A DNA stretch of 9,342 nucleotides from Hyphomicrobiales bacterium. GTDB taxonomy: Bacteria > Pseudomonadota > Alphaproteobacteria > Rhizobiales > Xanthobacteraceae. The position numbers and the translations under genes are program-made. Location: the NCBI GenBank assembly GCA_003164375.1, contig PLTE01000372.1:981-10322 (forward strand), written 5' to 3'. The notes beneath the pieces are model-generated. The model was given only the letters and a program-made list of their open reading frames with translations, was not told where the DNA came from and did no database searches. Within the stretch, counting starts at the first letter, position 1. Every line of letters starts with the position of its first letter. Shown here piece by piece: positions 6,767 through 9,342 of this stretch.

Positions 6767-6898
6767 CTGATCGCTCCCTCGGTTCGGCCCAGCCGGTACG
6801 CCTGCTTCCGATACTGATTTTGCCGCCGCAACGCACGCGAGAAAACCGCGTTTGCGAAAATTCTCGTGGTCTGTGATCGAAAATCAACAGTGGGGAAA

Positions 6899-6958
6899 GA
6901 CGGGTTGAGCGCTTGCCAAACCCGTCATTCGACCTCGCCGTCAGATGATGGGTATCGG
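6899..6958. repeat. Degenerate, right-truncated copy of the 9262-9342 palindromic repeat
   Basis: GCCAAACCCGTCAT (6915-6928) and ATGATGGGTATCGG (6945-6958) align base for base with the inner arms of the element at the right end of the window. The spacer between them also resembles the one there (CCTCGC shared). The bases at about 6898-6914 match its left outer arm at roughly three quarters of positions. No right outer arm follows, so this copy is partial. It lies in the 291-base divergent promoter region between the barrel gene and creA, where I see no other gene. Confidence 0.65.
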
Positions 6959-7057
6959 TGCCGGCGCGTCGGCGTCTTTGACCACCCTCCCCTTGCCAAA
7001 TTCAGGGTAGAACTGATCTGAGCAGCGCGTCGTCGCGACCCATGCGGAGATTGACCT

Positions 7058-7519
7058 ATGAAAAGCCTTTTTATTGCGGCCGTCCTGGTCGCCGGTTCCA
7101 TTCAAGCGGCACAGGCCACCGATTTGAGCTGCATCAGCACCACGTTCAACCTGATGTCGCCCAACGACAAAGTGTGCGTCTCAGTCTTTGAAGACCCGCA
7201 GGTGCCCGGCGTCGTCTGCCACATTTCGCAGGCCCGAAAAGGCGGCTGGGGTCAGCCGCTCGGCTTGAACGAAGATCCGTCGAATTTTTCGATCTCGTGC
7301 CGGCAAGTCGGCCCGATCGACGTCGACCTGACCAAGCTCGGCGACAATGCCGAGGTGTTCACCCAGAAGACCTCCATCTTTTTCAAGACGACGCGGATCT
7401 ATCGCCTGCCCGACAGACCGCACAACACCCTGGTCTACCTCGCCATCAGCACAAAAATCATCAACGGCTCGCCGGCCAATGCGATCAGCACCGTGCCGAT
7501 CGTGCCGTGGCAAAAGTGA
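7058..7519 (+). CDS. creA: CreA family protein, exported
   Basis: This 153-aa exported protein fits the CreA family in length and sequence. GGAG (7046-7049) lies 8 bases before the ATG. A signal peptide MKSLFIAAVLVAGSIQAAQA is probably cut after residue 20. Motifs shared with E. coli CreA, from memory, are STTFNLMSPNDKV (27-39), FEDPQVPGVVCHISQARKGG (44-63), GLNEDPSNFSISCRQVGPI (69-87), KTSIFFKTTRIYR (104-116) and GSPANAISTVPIVPW (137-151). C54 and C81 are shared; C25 and C40 look extra and could form a second disulfide. The biochemical role of CreA is not established. In E. coli it precedes the creBCD genes; here no creBCD neighbours are seen and the gene stands alone, diverging from the barrel gene. 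Confidence 0.93.
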   Translation: MKSLFIAAVLVAGSIQAAQATDLSCISTTFNLMSPNDKVCVSVFEDPQVPGVVCHISQARKGGWGQPLGLNEDPSNFSISCRQVGPIDVDLTKLGDNAEVFTQKTSIFFKTTRIYRLPDRPHNTLVYLAISTKIINGSPANAISTVPIVPWQK

Positions 7520-7524
7520 CACCT

Positions 7525-7576
7525 CGGCACGCATACTTCCGCACGCATTCTTCGGCACTCATTCTTCGGCACGCAT
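7525..7576. repeat. 14-bp direct tandem repeat, about 3.7 copies
   Basis: Units are CGGCACGCATACTT (7525-7538), CCGCACGCATTCTT (7539-7552), CGGCACTCATTCTT (7553-7566) and a partial CGGCACGCAT (7567-7576). They start 6 bases after the creA stop and end before the next gene. The unit is not a multiple of three and no gene spans it. Copies differ by one to three bases, consistent with slipped-strand expansion followed by drift. Confidence 0.8.
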
Positions 7577-7630
7577 GGCAAACCGGGCCGCCAATACATA
7601 GATGAAACAATCGGACCGAGGCCGGCGACT

Positions 7631-7634
7631 GGAG
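7631..7634 (+). promoter_or_regulatory. Ribosome binding site that favours the GTG start at 7641
   Basis: GGAG followed by AATAAA places a consensus Shine-Dalgarno six bases before GTG. The upstream in-frame ATG at 7602 follows CAATACATAG, which has no ribosome site, so the GTG is the better start. Confidence 0.6.
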
Positions 7635-7640
7635 AATAAA

Positions 7641-8288
7641 GTGTATAAATTGAAAGACGATGGCTACCCAACCTTCAAAAAGATCGTCAATGGACGAAAA
7701 TGGGTTGGTCGCGTCAGCCAAACTGGTAGCGGCTTCGTTGCGAAAATCGGCGATCACATCGTCGAAGCGCAGACTGAGAAAGCGGCATTTCGGGAAGTCG
7801 TAGCCAAGGTCAGTCAGCAACCGGCTGAAGCCGTTCCTGAGAGCCGCGTAACTTCGCGGCGAGTGTCGACCGTGCAATCCGACACCGAACGCGTGATCGA
7901 GTGGTTACGCGAACTAAGCAAAATTAGTGAGGGCCACCCGAATTTTACCAATGCGGACGTAGCGCGCACCCTTGGCAAGAATCGTCCCGGTCAGGAGCTG
8001 GGCAATCTCATGTCACGCCTTGACTTTGCTTGCTATGCCGCAGGGCTGCCCGCAATCGGCTGTACCGCGGAGAAGCCTTTCGCCGACGCATGGCAACAAC
8101 AAAATCGTAGTTGGAAGTGGCCGGTCAAGAAAATGCGGGCCGCCGCAAAGGCTCATTCGTGGAGTTCGACTGACTTCGATCTGATGTTACATGAAACGCA
8201 GCGCCTGTCTTATGGGCTTGGACACGCTGCATGGAACGATGAGCTTGCAAAGCACGACGATAAAATAATGGCGTGGGCGGGCGTTTGA
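7641..8288 (+). CDS. Unrecognised protein, 215 aa, possible two-module architecture
   Basis: I do not recognise this protein. From the GTG start it reads VYKLKDDGYPTFKK. Residues about 10-55 (FKKIVNGRKWVGRV, GFVAKIGDHIVEAQT, EKAAFREVVAKV) look like three short beta strands followed by a helix. That layout also occurs in AP2-like and integrase arm DNA-binding modules, but the resemblance is only in pattern. A polar linker at about 58-80 (QQPAEAVPESRVTSRRVSTV) follows. The C-terminal part is mostly helical and has conserved-looking blocks: HPNFTNADVARTLGKNRPGQ, NLMSRLDFACYAAGLPAIG and FADAWQQQNRSWKWPVKKM. No signal peptide or membrane segment is visible, so it should be cytoplasmic. Its codons look AT-richer than those of its left neighbours, which hints at a different origin. 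It ends 9 bases before a palindromic repeat. An ATG at 7602 would add 13 residues. Confidence 0.78.
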   Translation: MYKLKDDGYPTFKKIVNGRKWVGRVSQTGSGFVAKIGDHIVEAQTEKAAFREVVAKVSQQPAEAVPESRVTSRRVSTVQSDTERVIEWLRELSKISEGHPNFTNADVARTLGKNRPGQELGNLMSRLDFACYAAGLPAIGCTAEKPFADAWQQQNRSWKWPVKKMRAAAKAHSWSSTDFDLMLHETQRLSYGLGHAAWNDELAKHDDKIMAWAGV

Positions 8289-8297
8289 GGGCAGCGC

Positions 8298-8395
8298 GCG
8301 TAAGGTGGGCGAAGGCGCGTAGCGCCGTGCTCGCCGCAGCCTGAACGCGGGCTGCAAGTCAGCGGTTGGCACGCTTCGCTTTGCCCACGCTACGC
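8298..8395. repeat. Nested imperfect palindromic repeat, GTGGGC type
   Basis: The outer arms at 8298-8314 and 8379-8395 pair at 14 of 17 positions (core GTGGGC/GCCCAC). Inner arms at 8327-8337 and 8362-8372 pair at 8 of 11. A perfect 6-bp innermost stem, GCAGCC (8336-8341) with GGCTGC (8350-8355), shares two bases with the left inner arm. CGCTTCGCT occurs at 8372-8380. It lies just after the plus-strand 215-aa gene in a 363-base gap between convergent genes (8289-8651). It probably belongs to a dispersed intergenic repeat family and may act as a terminator. I see no gene between 8396 and 8535. Confidence 0.7.
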
Positions 8396-8535
8396 TTGCT
8401 GCCGATGTGGATCGCCAATTCAATCGCCTCCCGGCAAAATCATACCCTCCTCAGTGTGACGACGGTTATCATACTTCAGCCGGCCGGGTCTGCGACGTAT
8501 TTGAGGGAGTTACGACGGCGAAAAGCGTGGCGGTT

Positions 8536-8616
8536 CGTAGGGCGGATTAGCCGAAGGCGTAATCCGCCGCTGTCGGAACGAAGATGGCGGATTACGCTTC
8601 GCTCATCCGCCCTACG
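8536..8616. repeat. Nested palindromic repeat, GGCGGATTA type
   Basis: The outer arms at 8536-8551 and 8601-8616 pair at 15 of 16 positions. Inner arms GCGTAATCCGCC (8557-8568) and GGCGGATTACGC (8586-8597) pair perfectly over 12 bp. Each half can also fold alone: GGCGGATTA (8541-8549) with TAATCCGCC (8560-8568), and GGCGGAT (8586-8592) with ATCCGCC (8605-8611). The element is thus two hairpins in inverted orientation, as in paired REP sequences. CGCTTCGCT lies in the right loop (8595-8603). Sitting between convergent genes, it may end transcription from both sides. Confidence 0.85.
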
Positions 8617-8651
8617 GGCTTAAAAGGTTGATGGTGGCAAAAGCATTGCCG

Positions 8652-9212
8652 TCAATGAAACTTCTCGTTCCGAGCCAACTTCTCGATGATTGCCTGCGTC
8701 CGCTTCTGTTTTGTTTCGGGCGTTTTCGCGGTCTGGAGCCGGTACGCTATTGAGTACAAATTGGTCTTGTTGAGGGTTTCAAAGAAGGCATTCGCCTTTT
8801 TGTTTCGAGCAAGCTCCTTAATGAAGTCATCTGGAACAACGGCGTCGGCAAAGGAATCATATGCGGCCTTCCAGCGTCCGTCTGCCTTTGCGGCTTTCAC
8901 CTCCTTCAGCCCGGCAGGAGCCATTTCTCCGGTTTTGATAAGGCGTTCAGCATGCCGGATATTATTCTTGGACCACCCGCTTTTAGGTCGTCTTGGTGTA
9001 AATTTCTGAAGCCAGGATTGTTTGTCATTTGGCCTCTTTTGTCCGTCAATCCATCCGAAGCAAAGCGCTTGATCAAGTGCTTCTGCGTATGTCACCGTGG
9101 AGACACCTGAATCCTTTTTGTAAATGCGCAGCAAGATTCCGTCTGATTGGCCATGGTTTTTCGCAAGCCAGCTTCGGAAATCACCCGACGATGTGAAGGC
9201 CATTGTCTTCAT
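8652..9212 (-). CDS. YdeI/OmpD-associated family protein
   Basis: This 186-aa cytoplasmic protein has the usual length of the YdeI/OmpD-associated family, some members of which are annotated as bacteriocin-protection proteins. Family landmarks are VTYAEALDQALCFGWIDGQ (40-58), LQKFTPRRPKSGWSKNNIRH (68-87), ERLIKTGEMAPAGL (89-102) and a basic C-terminal OmdA-type region (about 125-186) with ALARNKKA-like and YRLQTAKTPETKQKR (157-171) segments. No signal peptide or membrane segment is visible. The biochemical activity is not known. The ATG at 9212 has only a weak GGGA ahead of it; an in-frame ATG three codons later is possible. It stands alone between two palindromic repeats, converges on the unrecognised 215-aa gene, and its composition looks less GC-rich than that of the central genes. 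Confidence 0.9.
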   Translation of the reverse strand: MKTMAFTSSGDFRSWLAKNHGQSDGILLRIYKKDSGVSTVTYAEALDQALCFGWIDGQKRPNDKQSWLQKFTPRRPKSGWSKNNIRHAERLIKTGEMAPAGLKEVKAAKADGRWKAAYDSFADAVVPDDFIKELARNKKANAFFETLNKTNLYSIAYRLQTAKTPETKQKRTQAIIEKLARNEKFH

Positions 9213-9261
9213 GAAGATCCCATAGCCATTTTAGACAATGCATTGACCGTTACCAGCGCGG

Positions 9262-9342
9262 TAGGATGGGTGGAGCTCTTGCGAAACCCATCATGCAGCC
9301 TCGCTGCCCTATGATGGGTATCGCTTCGCTCCACCCATCCTA
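9262..9342. repeat. Nested palindromic repeat, GATGGGT type, reaching the window edge
   Basis: Outer arms TAGGATGGGTGGAGC (9262-9276) and GCTCCACCCATCCTA (9328-9342) are exact complements over 15 bp. Inner arms GCGAAACCCATCAT (9281-9294) and ATGATGGGTATCGC (9311-9324) pair at 13 of 14. Each half can also fold alone through GATGGGT/ACCCATC (9265-9271 with 9286-9292, 9313-9319 with 9333-9339). CGCTTCGCT lies in the right loop (9322-9330). The element may run on past the right edge. It lies 49 bases upstream of the YdeI-family start. Confidence 0.88.

Noticed and set aside
8366..8623. Plus-strand 85-codon open frame
   Set aside because: It runs through two palindromic repeats, is Arg-rich in the manner of noncoding GC-rich DNA, and lacks a convincing ribosome site.
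7641..9212. Toxin-antitoxin or defence pair formed by the unrecognised gene and the YdeI-family gene
   Set aside because: The genes are convergent, 363 bases apart and separated by repeats, so they are not co-transcribed. No toxin, nuclease or antitoxin motif is visible.

Overview
The window looks like chromosomal DNA of a GC-rich alphaproteobacterium, most likely Bradyrhizobium or a close relative in the Nitrobacteraceae (Hyphomicrobiales). This is inferred from four things: high GC with codon usage to match, an Omp25/RopB-type outer-membrane protein beginning its barrel with WAGFYLG, the tRNA sequences, and intergenic palindromic repeats with cores such as GGCGGATTA/TAATCCGCC and GATGGGT/ACCCATC. 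No database search was possible.

Left part (1-1533): a clipped tRNA-Trp(CCA) on the minus strand, a hairpin terminator, a small secreted Gly/Ser/Thr-rich protein (minus), a small two-helix membrane protein (plus), and a complete tRNA-Gly(UCC) on the minus strand with a possible stable-RNA promoter. A short degenerate tandem repeat lies in the 302-base gap before the next gene.

Centre (1534-5915): an oleate hydratase gene (plus) converges on a cytochrome b561 gene (minus) with only 9 bases between the stop codons. A four-copy 15-bp tandem repeat and a 14-bp inverted repeat abutting the start codon lie upstream of the cytochrome gene. Next comes a large orphan MASE4-PAS-HisKA-HATPase sensor kinase (minus).

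Right part (5916-9342): an outer-membrane beta-barrel gene (minus, GTG start) and a creA-family gene (plus) diverge from a shared 291-base region that holds a degenerate copy of a palindromic repeat. After a 14-bp tandem repeat come an unrecognised 215-aa gene (plus) and a YdeI/OmpD-associated family gene (minus). These two converge on, and are flanked by, three nested palindromic repeats built like paired REP hairpins.

The genes do not form one pathway. Most are single transcription units, often convergent or divergent, and several encode envelope or membrane proteins (secreted protein, b-type cytochrome, sensor kinase, barrel protein, CreA). I see no convincing new defence, mobile or biosynthetic system. 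The most interesting signals are the family of palindromic repeats that differ in stem but share the 9-mer CGCTTCGCT, and the unrecognised gene set between two of them.
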